From: Cribrihabitans marinus | Lineage (GTDB): Bacteria > Pseudomonadota > Alphaproteobacteria > Rhodobacterales > Rhodobacteraceae | NCBI RefSeq assembly: GCF_900109035.1 | Contig: NZ_FNYD01000005.1 | Location: forward strand, 248,001 to 312,000 | DNA length: 64,000 nt | Direction of reading: 5' to 3' | Shown: positions 1 through 9,236 of the stretch, one piece after another | Numbering within the stretch: position 1 is the first letter of the stretch | How the letters are laid out: the number at the start of each line of letters is the position of its first letter | Translations under genes and position numbers: made by a program | Notes under the pieces: model-generated | The model's database searches: none | Told to the model about the DNA's origin: nothing | Seen by the model: the letters and a program-made list of their open reading frames with translations, nothing else

Positions 1-271
1 CGGCCAGCCCCTCCAGTTCGCGGCGCACCACGTAAAGCTCGGCCATCTGGTTATGATCCAGCGAGGCGACGATCAACGACCGGCCGTCACGTTCCAGGAG
101 CGATTGCGTCTCGAGCCGCTGCAACGCCTCGCGGATCGGCGTGCGCGAGACCCCAAAGCGTTCGGCCAGGTCGCTTTCGACCAGCCTGTCGCCGGGCTTG
201 TAGATGCCCATGTCGATCGCCTCGAGGATCAGGTGATAGGCGTCCTTGTTGTTGGTCTGCGAGCGCGGCAT
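1..271 (-). CDS. GntR-family transcriptional regulator (FadR/FCD type), N-terminal part
   Basis: This is the N-terminal 90 residues of a DNA-binding regulator whose remainder lies beyond the left edge. The start is the ATG at 271-269. A winged-helix GntR domain covers about residues 8-75, with the typical recognition helix GVSRTPIREALQRLE. The sequence after it (ELYVVRRELEG) is the first helix of an FCD ligand-binding domain, so FadR subfamily is likely. It is divergent from the HAD phosphatase gene at 373, with about 100 bp between them. The effector and targets cannot be read from this fragment. Confidence 0.88.
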   Translation of the reverse strand, partial: MPRSQTNNKDAYHLILEAIDMGIYKPGDRLVESDLAERFGVSRTPIREALQRLETQSLLERDGRSLIVASLDHNQMAELYVVRRELEGLA

Positions 272-372
272 CGGCGGAACTTTCCTTGGATCGGACCTGT
301 CTAGACCCCGGCACCCCCTGCGATCAAGCCCGCCCGTTGCCATGGCGGGCGAACTGGCCTAGGTCATGGCGC

Positions 373-1017
373 ATGGTCAGGACCAGCTTCAGCCACGTCC
401 GGGATTGGGTGTTCGATCTCGACAACACCCTCTACCCGCCCGAAATGCGGCTCTTCGATCAGATCGAGGTGCTGATGACGGATTACGTGATGCAGGCGCT
501 TGGGGTGGAACATGCGCAGGCCAATCATCTGCGCACACATTACTGGCGCAGCTATGGCACCACACTCGCCGGGCTGATGCGCGAGCACGACCTGGACCCC
601 GAGCCCTATCTGGTCGCGGTGCATGCGATCGACATGAGCCATGTCGCCCCCGATCCGGACCTGGCCGCGCGGCTGCGCGAGTTGCCGGGCCGGCGCATCG
701 TCTATACCAACGGCAGCGCGCCCTATGCCGAGCGGGTGCTCGCGGCGCGCGGCCTAACCGGGCTGTTCGACGCGATCTACGGAGTCGAGCATGCGGGCTT
801 CCGCCCCAAGCCCGAGCGCGAGGCCTTCGAGGCCGTGTTCGCCCGCGACGGGATGCGGCCCGACACCGCGGCGATGTTCGAGGACGACACCCGCAATCTG
901 GCCGCGCCGCACGCGATGGGCATGCGAACCGTCCATGTCGCGCCGGAGCCGCAGGCGGCCGACCATATCCATCACCACACCGACGACCTCGCAGACTTCC
1001 TCGCCCGGCTCGTCTGA
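373..1017 (+). CDS. HAD-superfamily pyrimidine 5'-nucleotidase
   Basis: A 214-residue cytosolic phosphatase, predicted to dephosphorylate nucleoside 5'-monophosphates. HAD motif I is DLDNTLYPP (nucleophile Asp15, acid/base Asp17), motif II is VYTNGS, motif III uses the lysine of FRPKPE, and motif IV is EDDTRNL. The YPP after motif I is characteristic of the SDT1/pyrimidine 5'-nucleotidase branch. I chose the ATG at 373, close before motif I. Upstream in-frame codons read as non-conserved sequence and would run into the divergent GntR promoter. The physiological substrate is inferred from the family only. Confidence 0.88.
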   Translation: MVRTSFSHVRDWVFDLDNTLYPPEMRLFDQIEVLMTDYVMQALGVEHAQANHLRTHYWRSYGTTLAGLMREHDLDPEPYLVAVHAIDMSHVAPDPDLAARLRELPGRRIVYTNGSAPYAERVLAARGLTGLFDAIYGVEHAGFRPKPEREAFEAVFARDGMRPDTAAMFEDDTRNLAAPHAMGMRTVHVAPEPQAADHIHHHTDDLADFLARLV

Positions 1018-1111
1018 GCCCGCGGCCTGCGACGAAACGCGCCGCTGCCCTGCGGCGCGGAATACCTACATCCCGTTCATATCTTTTGATCCTGCCCTGA
1101 ACGGAGACCCC

Positions 1112-1360
1112 ATGACCGCCATCGACATGCCGCGCCGCGACCCGATCCTGCGGCGGATCCTCTTTGCCGTCCCGATCCTCGGGCGCATGGCCCGCGAAAT
1201 CGCCGAGGGCGACGACGAGAACATCCTCTATGCGGTGCTGGCCTTCGTCAGCCTGTGGGGCTGCGCGATCCTGATCTTTGGCCTTCCCGGCCTCTACATC
1301 CCGGCGCTGGCGCTTGTCCCGGTGATCTGGATCGTGCTGATCGCCATGGCCGGGATCTGA
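1112..1360 (+). CDS. Small two-helix membrane protein
   Basis: An 82-residue protein with a short charged N-terminus (residues 1-28) and two hydrophobic segments, at about residues 33-52 and 56-78. It is probably an inner-membrane protein with both ends on the same side. The ATG at 1112 is preceded by GGAG. I do not recognise a named family. It lies between the HAD phosphatase and the UbiH-type hydroxylase on the same strand, with gaps of 94 and 75 bp. Confidence 0.6.
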   Translation: MTAIDMPRRDPILRRILFAVPILGRMAREIAEGDDENILYAVLAFVSLWGCAILIFGLPGLYIPALALVPVIWIVLIAMAGI

Positions 1361-1435
1361 CCGGCAGGACAGGATGTCGCTTGGCCTTGCCCCGGCCACG
1401 GCCCTAGTGTTCCGGCCAAGACGGAGGCCGATGCG

Positions 1436-2632
1436 ATGACCGAATCCTGCGACATCCTGATTTCCGGCGGTGGCATCGCCGGTCTGACCGCGGCGGCCGC
1501 CTTCGGCAGCGCCGGGTTCTCGGTGATCTGCGTCGATCCGGCGCCGCCGGTGACCGAGCGCGATGCCGAAGGGTCCGACCTGCGGACGACAGCCTTCCTG
1601 CAACCGGCGCGCGCGCTGCTGGACGAATGCGGGCTCTGGGCGCGGCTCGACGATCACGCCGCCCCGCTCGATGTGATGCGCATCGTCGATGCCGGCGGCG
1701 AGACCTATCAGCCGCGCCTCACCCGCGAGTTCCGGTCCGCCGACATCTCGGATCAACCGTTCGGATGGAACCTGCCGAACTGGCTGCTGCGGCGCGAGAT
1801 GCTGGCCCGGCTGGAGGCGCTGCCCAATGTCGATTTCCGCCCCGGCACAGCCACCACCCGCCTTTTCACCCGCGAGGGCGAGGCCCGCGTCGGGTTGAGC
1901 GACGGTGCGACACTGCGCACCCGGCTGGTGGTGGCCGCTGACGGGCGCGAGTCACCCATGCGGCGTGCCGCCGGCATCGACGTGCACACCACGCGATACG
2001 GCCAGAAGGCATTGGCTTTCGCCACCACCCACGACATCCCGCATGACAATGTCTCGACCGAGATCCACCGCTCGGGCGGGCCCTTCACGCTGGTGCCGCT
2101 GCCCGACTGGGATGGACGGCCCTCCTCGGCCGTAGTCTGGATGGAGCGGGGCCCGCGCGCCAAGGAATTGCTTGCGCTCGACAGGCCCGCCTTCGAGGCG
2201 GCGATGACGGAACGGTCCTGCGGGCTGTTCGGGCCGCTGACCCTGGCCTCGCGCCGCACGATCTGGCCGATCATCAGCCAGTCCGCCGCGCGCCTGTCGG
2301 GGGAACGCATCGCGCTGATGGCCGAGGCCGCGCATGTGGTGCCACCCATCGGCGCGCAGGGGTTGAACATGTCCCTGCGCGACCTGCGCTGCCTGCTGGA
2401 CCTGGCCCAGGCCCATCGCGCCGATCCCGGCACCGCGCAGGTGCTGGAGGCCTATCACGCGGCGCGCATCCGCGACGTGGAACTCCGGGTCCGGGGCATC
2501 GACCTGCTCAACCGCGCGTCGATGGCCGGCGCGCAACCGCTGCGCGACGCCCGCGCCCTGGGTCTGGGCGCGCTCTACGGGCTGGCCCCGGTGCGCCACA
2601 CGCTGATGCGGATGGGCCTTGGCGTCAGCTGA
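1436..2632 (+). CDS. UbiH/UbiF-family FAD-dependent hydroxylase
   Basis: A 398-residue flavoprotein monooxygenase of the ubiquinone-biosynthesis hydroxylase family, expected to hydroxylate the polyprenylated aromatic ring. The N-terminal Rossmann dinucleotide motif is ISGGGIAGLTAAAAF (residues 9-23). The second FAD motif reads EAAHVVPPIGAQGLNMSLRD; here the usual GDAAH carries Glu instead of Asp, which I recall as common in Rhodobacterales UbiH proteins. GGAGG lies eight bases before the ATG. The exact ring position (UbiH, UbiF or UbiI role) cannot be decided from sequence alone. Confidence 0.88.
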   Translation: MTESCDILISGGGIAGLTAAAAFGSAGFSVICVDPAPPVTERDAEGSDLRTTAFLQPARALLDECGLWARLDDHAAPLDVMRIVDAGGETYQPRLTREFRSADISDQPFGWNLPNWLLRREMLARLEALPNVDFRPGTATTRLFTREGEARVGLSDGATLRTRLVVAADGRESPMRRAAGIDVHTTRYGQKALAFATTHDIPHDNVSTEIHRSGGPFTLVPLPDWDGRPSSAVVWMERGPRAKELLALDRPAFEAAMTERSCGLFGPLTLASRRTIWPIISQSAARLSGERIALMAEAAHVVPPIGAQGLNMSLRDLRCLLDLAQAHRADPGTAQVLEAYHAARIRDVELRVRGIDLLNRASMAGAQPLRDARALGLGALYGLAPVRHTLMRMGLGVS

Positions 2633-2638
2633 GCCGCC

Positions 2639-3766
2639 CTAGAGAACCTGGGCGATCACCCGCCGCAACCGCGCCAGGGTGCCATCCACGTCATACAGCT
2701 TGTCGAGACCGAAGAGGCCCAGGCGGAACGTGCGGAAATCCTCGGGTTCGTCGCATTGCAGCGGCACACCGGCCGCGATCTGCATGCCCTGGGCGGCAAA
2801 CGCCCGGCCGGACTGGATCTCGGGGTCCTCGGTATAGCTGACCACGACGCCGGGCGCGCCGAACCCTTCCGCCGCGACCGAGACGACGCCCTTGTCCTTG
2901 AGCATCGCGCGCACCCCGTTGCCCAGGGCCCATTGCGCCTCGCGCAGCCGCTCGGTGCCATAGGCGCGCGTCTCGCCCATCGTGTCGCGGAAGGCCCGAA
3001 GCGCATCGGTCGGCATGGTCGCGTGATAGGCGTGACCGCCGCCCTCATAGGCCTTCATGATGTCGCGCCATTTCTTCAGATCGATCGAGAAACTGTCCGA
3101 CTCGGTCTGCTGCAGACGGGCCTCTGCACGCCCGGACAGCATCACCAGCCCCGCGCAGGGCGACGCGCTCCAGCCCTTTTGCGGGGCCGAGATCAGCACG
3201 TCCACCCCGGTCGCCGCCATGTCCAGCCAGACACAGCCCGAGGCGATGCAATCCAGGACCATGAGCGCGCCCACCTCATGCGCCGCCGCGGCCATCGCGG
3301 TCACGTAGTCGTCGGGCAGGATCACCCCGGCCGAGGTTTCCACATGCGGGGCGAACACCACGTCCGGCCTGCGTTCGCGGATCGCCGCCACCACCTCGTC
3401 GATCGGGGCCGGGGCAAAGGGGCGCGGGGTGTCGTTGCCGACCTGGCACGCCTTCATCACATGCGCGCCCGCCGTCAGCCCGCCGGTCTCGAAGATCTGG
3501 CTCCACCGGTAGGAGAACCAGCCGTTGCGCACGACAAGGACCTGCGCGCCGCGGGCGAATTGCCGGGCCACCGCCTCCATCCCGTAGGTGCCGCCACCGG
3601 GGATCACCGCCACGGCCTGCGCGCCATAGACCTCGCGCAGCATCTCCGAGATGTCGCGCATCACCTGCTGGAACGCGGCCGACATGTGGTTGAGCGAGCG
3701 GTCGGTGAACACGACCGAGAATTCCTCGAGCCCCTGCGGATCGACGGTATCGAGCAATGCGGGCAT
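2639..3766 (-). CDS. Class V PLP-dependent aminotransferase (alanine/serine-glyoxylate aminotransferase-like)
   Basis: A 375-residue fold-type I aminotransferase. The PLP-binding lysine is Lys197 in SAPQKGWSASP, and the pyridine-nitrogen aspartate is in LDCIAS (about residue 172). The early PGGGTYGMEA loop is the phosphate-binding turn. The family transfers amino groups to glyoxylate or related 2-oxo acids. I chose the ATG at 3766; further upstream codons are not conserved-looking. It converges on the UbiH-type gene, with six bases between stop codons. It is divergent from the HutC-type regulator at 4048, which could control it. Confidence 0.85.
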   Translation of the reverse strand: MPALLDTVDPQGLEEFSVVFTDRSLNHMSAAFQQVMRDISEMLREVYGAQAVAVIPGGGTYGMEAVARQFARGAQVLVVRNGWFSYRWSQIFETGGLTAGAHVMKACQVGNDTPRPFAPAPIDEVVAAIRERRPDVVFAPHVETSAGVILPDDYVTAMAAAAHEVGALMVLDCIASGCVWLDMAATGVDVLISAPQKGWSASPCAGLVMLSGRAEARLQQTESDSFSIDLKKWRDIMKAYEGGGHAYHATMPTDALRAFRDTMGETRAYGTERLREAQWALGNGVRAMLKDKGVVSVAAEGFGAPGVVVSYTEDPEIQSGRAFAAQGMQIAAGVPLQCDEPEDFRTFRLGLFGLDKLYDVDGTLARLRRVIAQVL

Positions 3767-4047
3767 GGGCGGCCTCCTTCTGACTGTCCCCGGTGTTGTC
3801 ACCCGCGAACAATCCAAGGTAAAGGCCCCTTTCCGTTCCCGCAACGCGAAGGGCCCGCAGGCCGGATCCATCCCGCGCAACCGGACTTGCCGTTACGTCA
3901 CCAGGGAAATCCTCGTAAGCCGCTGCAAAATCGCGCTATTCAGGCTTGCCCCGTCAAGCCGGCATTCTCTAGAAACAACCTGTGCGTATACCGGACGGGC
4001 GAATTCAACCGCCGTGCCCGGACCAGTAACGAGGGAACCCGGTCATC
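3767..4047. other. Divergent intergenic region, aminotransferase / GntR regulator
   Basis: 281 bp with no credible coding sequence. It holds the promoters of the leftward aminotransferase and the rightward UTRA-type regulator. A short palindrome GTATAC lies at about 3987, near where a HutC-type operator would be expected, but it is too short to call. No terminator-like hairpin is obvious. Confidence 0.4.
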
Positions 4048-4749
4048 TTGCCACGGCACAGACGCATCAGCTTTCACACCGTCCGGGACGAGGTCAAACG
4101 CCGGATCGAGGACCGGATCTGGCCGCAGGGCACGCTTCTGCCGACGGAAACCGAATTGGCGCAGGAATTCGAATGTGCCCGGGCGACAGTCAACCGCGCG
4201 CTGCGGGAGCTGGCCGACCAGGGGTTCATCGAACGCCGCCGCCGCAGCGGAACACGGGTGATGCGCGCGCCGGTCAAGCAGGCCCGGATCGAGATAGCCG
4301 TCGTCCGCCACGTGATCGAGGAGCAGAATGCCGAGTACCGCTATGCGCTGGTCGACCGGCAAACCGGCCCGGCCCCCGCCTGGCTGTGTTCGCAGCTGGG
4401 CCTGGACCGCGCGGCGCCGGTCCTGCACGTGCTGTGCATGCACTACGCCGACAACCGCCCCTTCCAGTTCGAGGAGCGCTGGATCAACCTCGCCGCGGTG
4501 CCCGAGATCGAAAAGGCCGACCTGACCTGCGCCGGTCCCAACGAATGGCTGTTGGATGCAGTACCCTTCACCGAGGCCGAGATCAGCTTTGCCGCCGTCG
4601 CCGCCGACGCGCGGCTGGCGGAATTCCTGGCCACGCCCACAGGCACGCCGGTGATGCAGATGGAACGCACGACCTGGCTGCCGGAGAACCCCGTGACCCT
4701 GGCGCGGATGACCCATCATCCGGGCTTCCGCCTGCGCACCCGCTACTGA
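4048..4749 (+). CDS. GntR-family transcriptional regulator, HutC/UTRA type
   Basis: A 233-residue repressor with an N-terminal GntR winged helix (residues 5-72; LLPTETELAQEFECARATVN is the classic HutC-branch signature) and a C-terminal UTRA ligand-binding domain ending FRLRTRY. The best start in this frame is a TTG at 4048, with GAGGGA about ten bases upstream; no ATG occurs before the domain. The histidine-utilisation branch often senses small carboxylates or amino-acid derivatives. No hut genes lie nearby, so the divergent aminotransferase is the most likely local target. Confidence 0.83.
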   Translation: MPRHRRISFHTVRDEVKRRIEDRIWPQGTLLPTETELAQEFECARATVNRALRELADQGFIERRRRSGTRVMRAPVKQARIEIAVVRHVIEEQNAEYRYALVDRQTGPAPAWLCSQLGLDRAAPVLHVLCMHYADNRPFQFEERWINLAAVPEIEKADLTCAGPNEWLLDAVPFTEAEISFAAVAADARLAEFLATPTGTPVMQMERTTWLPENPVTLARMTHHPGFRLRTRY

Positions 4750-4754
4750 TCGCC

Positions 4755-5213
4755 CTACCCGATCGGCCCCGGAAGCCGTTCCTCGCTCAGCAGCACATTG
4801 GCCTCGACATCGCCCGCCCCCGGCAGCGTCATGATCCGCCGCCGCAGGACCCGTTCGAAATCCGACAGATCCCGCGCCACGACCCGCAACCGGTAGTCGT
4901 AAAGACCCAGCACATGCTCGACCGTCTGCACCTCGGGTATGGCGCTGACCGCGCGCTCGAAATCCTCCAGGCTCACCCGGCCCTTGCGCGCCAGTTTCAC
5001 GCCCAGGAACACCGTGACCCCGAAGCCCAGCGCCTGCCCGTCCAGCCGCAGCCGGCGCCCGTTGAGGATGCCGGCCGCCTCCAGCCGCCGGATGCGCCGC
5101 CACGCCGCCGGCTGCGACAGGCCGAACCGCCGGCCCAGGGCGCTGGCGCTCTGCCCGGCATCCACTGCCAGCGCCCGTATGAGCTTGCGGTCCAGGTCAT
5201 CCAGCCCGGTCAT
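4755..5213 (-). CDS. Lrp/AsnC-family transcriptional regulator (second of a tandem pair)
   Basis: A 152-residue feast/famine regulator. The AsnC helix-turn-helix occupies residues 5-60 (LDRKLIRALAVDAGQSASAL), followed by the RAM ligand-binding domain with the VLGLYDYRLRVVARD strand. Its start ATG overlaps the stop of the upstream Lrp gene by 4 nt (5210-5213), so the two are co-transcribed. It converges with the UTRA regulator, with only five bases between stops. Confidence 0.88.
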   Translation of the reverse strand: MTGLDDLDRKLIRALAVDAGQSASALGRRFGLSQPAAWRRIRRLEAAGILNGRRLRLDGQALGFGVTVFLGVKLARKGRVSLEDFERAVSAIPEVQTVEHVLGLYDYRLRVVARDLSDFERVLRRRIMTLPGAGDVEANVLLSEERLPGPIG

Positions 5214-5665
5214 ACCGGCAGCACCTCGTCGCGCTTGACCCGTGCGATATGCATCAGCGCCTCGATGTCGGCGATATGCGGCAGGGTCAGGATCCGGTCC
5301 CGGTAAAGCTGCTGGTAGTGGCCCATGTCCCGCGCGATCACCGACAGGCGCACATCGACCCGGCCCAGGAAGGTCTGGATCTCCAGCACCTCGGGCACCT
5401 CGCGCGCCGCGGCCAGGAACTCGTCGAAGGCGCGCGGCTGGGTCTTGTCCAGGGTGAAGCGCAGGCTGACCTCGACCGCATAGCCCAGCGCCGCCCAGTC
5501 GATCACCGCCTCCTGTCCGCGCAGGATCCCCGCCGCCTGCATCCGGTCCAGCCGCCGCACGCAGGTGCTTGCGGTGATGCGGCAGCGCTCGGCCAGCTCG
5601 CCGGCCGTCAGGCTCGGCTCGGCCTGGTAGTGCCGCAGGATCCGGCGGTCGATGTCATCAAGCAT
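5210..5665 (-). CDS. Lrp/AsnC-family transcriptional regulator (first of a tandem pair)
   Basis: A 151-residue Lrp/AsnC protein with the same architecture as its neighbour: helix-turn-helix at residues 3-58, then a RAM domain (TFLGRVDVRLSVIARD). It reads away from ilvC, sharing a 131-bp divergent promoter region. Regulation of ilvC in response to branched-chain amino acids is a reasonable inference from the arrangement. The two Lrp proteins could form hetero-oligomers. Confidence 0.88.
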   Translation of the reverse strand: MLDDIDRRILRHYQAEPSLTAGELAERCRITASTCVRRLDRMQAAGILRGQEAVIDWAALGYAVEVSLRFTLDKTQPRAFDEFLAAAREVPEVLEIQTFLGRVDVRLSVIARDMGHYQQLYRDRILTLPHIADIEALMHIARVKRDEVLPV

Positions 5666-5763
5666 GATTTCTCCGGATATCTCCGCTACTGCGAATGATC
5701 TTTCACCATTTTTTCAAATACTCAAGGCGCAACCTCTCGAATCCGGCGCAAGATCCGGGATAG

Positions 5764-6819
<1,056 letters not shown>

Positions 6820-6848
6820 GCGCGCCCGCGCATCGGCACATTCAGGAC

Positions 6849-6871
6849 GGGGCGGCGGATCACGCCGCCCC
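6849..6871. terminator. GC-rich hairpin between ilvC and NYN gene
   Basis: GGGGCGGCG (6849-6857) and CGCCGCCCC (6863-6871) form a perfect 9-bp stem with a 5-nt loop. It sits between the ilvC stop and the stop of the convergent NYN gene. There is no clear T-tract on either strand, so factor-independent termination is plausible but not certain. Confidence 0.5.
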
Positions 6872-7579
6872 CTACGTTGTCCCGGCCCGGGCCGCGGGCG
6901 GTTCGGCGGGGGCATCTTCCTGGCAGAATGCACCCGGCTTCACGCGCACGACGGCATCCGGCCCCCTGGGGCCGACTTTGAAGATCTGCGGCCGGTTTCC
7001 AAGGTATGTCCGCCAGTTCTTCTCAGGATAGGTGCTGATCCTCGTGCCGTAGCGGGCCCGCATAAGTCCGTTCAGGTCCTTCAAAAGCAATGTGGCGCCT
7101 TCGCTCCCATTTTTCTCGATCACGTCCTTGATGCGCCGATCGAGCGCCGAAACTTCGACTTTTGGGGCGGGAGCAGCAGGACGCGATCGCTGTAGCAATT
7201 CGAAGTCGGAACAAGCGGCCCGGAACCGTGTCGGTGTCTTGTCCTCACCCATTCCGACCACGCACACGCCGCGTTCGACCAGTCGGGCGGCCAGATGCGA
7301 ATGGTCACCGTCCGAGCTGCAGATCACCACGACTTCGAACCCATGACTGCAGGAAAATTCCATCCCATCGATTGCCATCAACAGGTCAGCAGAATTCTTT
7401 CCCGAACCGGAATGGATCAAACGGAACCCGTTGACCTGATCCCAACGCGGCAGGCTGGCGGCGTTGCCATAGACACGCTTGACATCGACACGTCCCAGGC
7501 CATCGATACGGCGGAGAATTTCCGCCGCGAAGTCTGCGCTCAGGTTTTCACCATCGACCAATACGGCAACGCGCTTCAT
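6872..7579 (-). CDS. NYN-domain protein with C-terminal OST-HTH/LOTUS-like domain
   Basis: A 235-residue protein of the LabA/DUF88 type. The NYN (PIN-like) domain spans residues 1-130: VDGEN near the N-terminus, NSADLLMAIDGME and SSDGDHSHLAARL supply the acidic metal-binding residues of this nuclease fold. Residues about 155-215 (LKDLNGLMRARYG... FKVGPRGPDAVV) resemble an OST-HTH/LOTUS winged-helix RNA-binding module. The combination suggests an RNA-directed nuclease or adaptor. It stands alone, converging on ilvC and divergent from the EamA transporter. Confidence 0.8.
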   Translation of the reverse strand: MKRVAVLVDGENLSADFAAEILRRIDGLGRVDVKRVYGNAASLPRWDQVNGFRLIHSGSGKNSADLLMAIDGMEFSCSHGFEVVVICSSDGDHSHLAARLVERGVCVVGMGEDKTPTRFRAACSDFELLQRSRPAAPAPKVEVSALDRRIKDVIEKNGSEGATLLLKDLNGLMRARYGTRISTYPEKNWRTYLGNRPQIFKVGPRGPDAVVRVKPGAFCQEDAPAEPPAARAGTT

Positions 7580-7741
7580 CGAATCCCCATCGCTTGGCTT
7601 GCGTCGAGGCGAAGCCGACCACCCTCATCGGGCGAAAACTTGGCAAGGTGTGGATCATTTTTCGTCCGTCATCGAAGCGATCCTGCTTGACCCCGGTGCG
7701 GCGCGCGGCTCTTGTCGCCGCGGCACGAAACCGGAGCGCGC

Positions 7742-8665
7742 ATGACGCAACTGCCTGAAATCACCGCCCGAAGCTGGATCATGGTCGCCCTGTTGGGCCT
7801 GACCTGGGGCGGGACGTTCCTGGTGATCGAACTGGCTCTCGAGGGGATCACGCCGTTCTGGCTGGCTGCGGGGCGGGTGACCTTCGGCGCGCTGCTCAGC
7901 GGACTGGTCTGGCGCCTGCGGGGCGGGCGGCTGTTTCTCGGCCCCGCGGATTCGGCGGCCTGGGCTTCGCTCTCGACGATTGCCGTGCTCAGTTCAGCGG
8001 TGCCGTTTTCGCTGATCTCATGGGGACAGCAATTCGTCACCTCGGGCTTCACCGGTGTCGCCATGGCCAGCATCGCGCTGATGATCCTGCCGCTGGCCCA
8101 CCTGTTCATTCCCGGCGAGCGGATGAGCCTGCGGCGGCTTCTGGGATTCCTGATCGGCTTTGCCGGGGTGACGCTGCTCATCGGTGCGCAGGCCTTCGGA
8201 TCGACCGGCGCGGCCTTGGAGATGCAGGGTCGGGTTGCGATCCTCGGCGCTACCGGCTGCTACGCGGTCAGTTCGATCCTGATGCGCCGCCTGCCCCCGG
8301 TGGACCCCGTGGGCCTGTCCTCGGTTCTGCTGCTGATCGGCGCGCTGGCGATCCTTCCCGCCGCCTGGATCGCCGAGGGGCCTCCGCCCCTGCCTGACAC
8401 GCGCACGATCTGGATCGTGGCCTTTCTGGGCCTGGTGCCCACGGCGGCGGCCAACCTGCTGCGGGTCACTTTGGTGCGCAGCGCCGGGCCGGTTTTCATG
8501 AGCCTGACGAACTACCAGGTGCCGGTCTGGGCGGTGCTGCTGGGCTGGGTGTTCCTGGGCGAACCGCTGCCGCCATCGCTGATCTGGTCGCTGCTGCTGA
8601 TCCTGGGCGGCGTTGCGCTCAGCCAGTTCGGGGCGCTGCGCCGGTTGTTCGGCGCAGGCGCATGA
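7742..8665 (+). CDS. EamA-family (DMT superfamily) transporter
   Basis: A 307-residue inner-membrane protein with about ten hydrophobic segments arranged as two EamA repeats. The repeats begin near LLGLTWGGTFLVIELAL (residue 18) and ILGATGCYAVSSILM (residue 170). It is likely an exporter of small metabolites; substrate unknown. The ATG at 7742 was chosen because it directly precedes the first hydrophobic helix region. The preceding 160 bp is the divergent promoter region with the NYN gene. Confidence 0.85.
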   Translation: MTQLPEITARSWIMVALLGLTWGGTFLVIELALEGITPFWLAAGRVTFGALLSGLVWRLRGGRLFLGPADSAAWASLSTIAVLSSAVPFSLISWGQQFVTSGFTGVAMASIALMILPLAHLFIPGERMSLRRLLGFLIGFAGVTLLIGAQAFGSTGAALEMQGRVAILGATGCYAVSSILMRRLPPVDPVGLSSVLLLIGALAILPAAWIAEGPPPLPDTRTIWIVAFLGLVPTAAANLLRVTLVRSAGPVFMSLTNYQVPVWAVLLGWVFLGEPLPPSLIWSLLLILGGVALSQFGALRRLFGAGA

Positions 8666-8689
8666 CATCTCCGCAGTCACGGCGCGGGG

Positions 8690-8959
8690 TCACTTCAGCT
8701 GGCTGTCCTTCGACCCGCGCCGGTTGATCCCGCCGCGCGGCCGGGACGCGCCGTCACGCTCCTGCTGGCAGTCGATGCACAGCTTCACGCCGGGCAGCGC
8801 CGCACGCCGCGCCTCGGGAATGGGCTCTTCGCATTCCGCGCAATGACTCAGGCTTTCGCCCACCGGCGCGCGGCGCGCCTTCATCCGCGCCAGTTCGTCC
8901 GAGATCGAGGCTTCGATCTGTTCGTTCACAGCGCCGTCGCGCGACCATCCTCCGGCCAT
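8690..8959 (-). CDS. DksA/TraR-type C4 zinc-finger protein
   Basis: An 89-residue protein with a C-x2-C (CAEC) and a second C-x2-C (CIDC) separated by about 17 residues, the TraR/DksA zinc-finger pattern. The N-terminal half (IEASISDELARMKARR) is a short helix rather than the long coiled coil of full DksA, so it resembles the small TraR-like group that may act in the RNA polymerase secondary channel. It converges with the EamA gene and lies downstream of rpoH on the same strand, with 277 bp between. Confidence 0.8.
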   Translation of the reverse strand: MAGGWSRDGAVNEQIEASISDELARMKARRAPVGESLSHCAECEEPIPEARRAALPGVKLCIDCQQERDGASRPRGGINRRGSKDSQLK

Positions 8960-9236
8960 GTTCCTCTCTCCGATGCCCCGTCGGCCTGACCTCGGCCTGC
9001 CGCGCTGAACGCGGAGGCCGGTCCCAGCATGATCCCGTATTCGAGTTTCGCAGTCCAGACCGATCCAGAGGCGGTTCCAGGACGAGAGTGCCGCCCGGCA
9101 AGGGTTTCGCTCGCGCACGACAGGATCCCGGGTCCCGGCCGGGGGCCGGCAGGATCGATCTCGGCGGGATCGCCCCAATGCCAAGTATGTCCGCCGGCCC
9201 GGATCGCTCCGGCGGAGAAAACGGGTCGGGCGGGTA
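8960..9236. other. Intergenic region downstream of rpoH
   Basis: 277 bp without a convincing gene. Near its right end CCGCCGG (9191-9197) and CCGGCGG (9209-9215) form a 7-bp stem with an 11-nt loop, a possible rpoH terminator on the minus strand, although no T-tract follows. The rest must contain the promoter of the zinc-finger gene at 8959. Confidence 0.4.

Noticed and set aside
389-1756. Leftward open frame of 455 codons over the first three rightward genes
   Set aside because: Antisense to a HAD phosphatase and a flavoprotein with complete motifs; no recognisable domain of its own.
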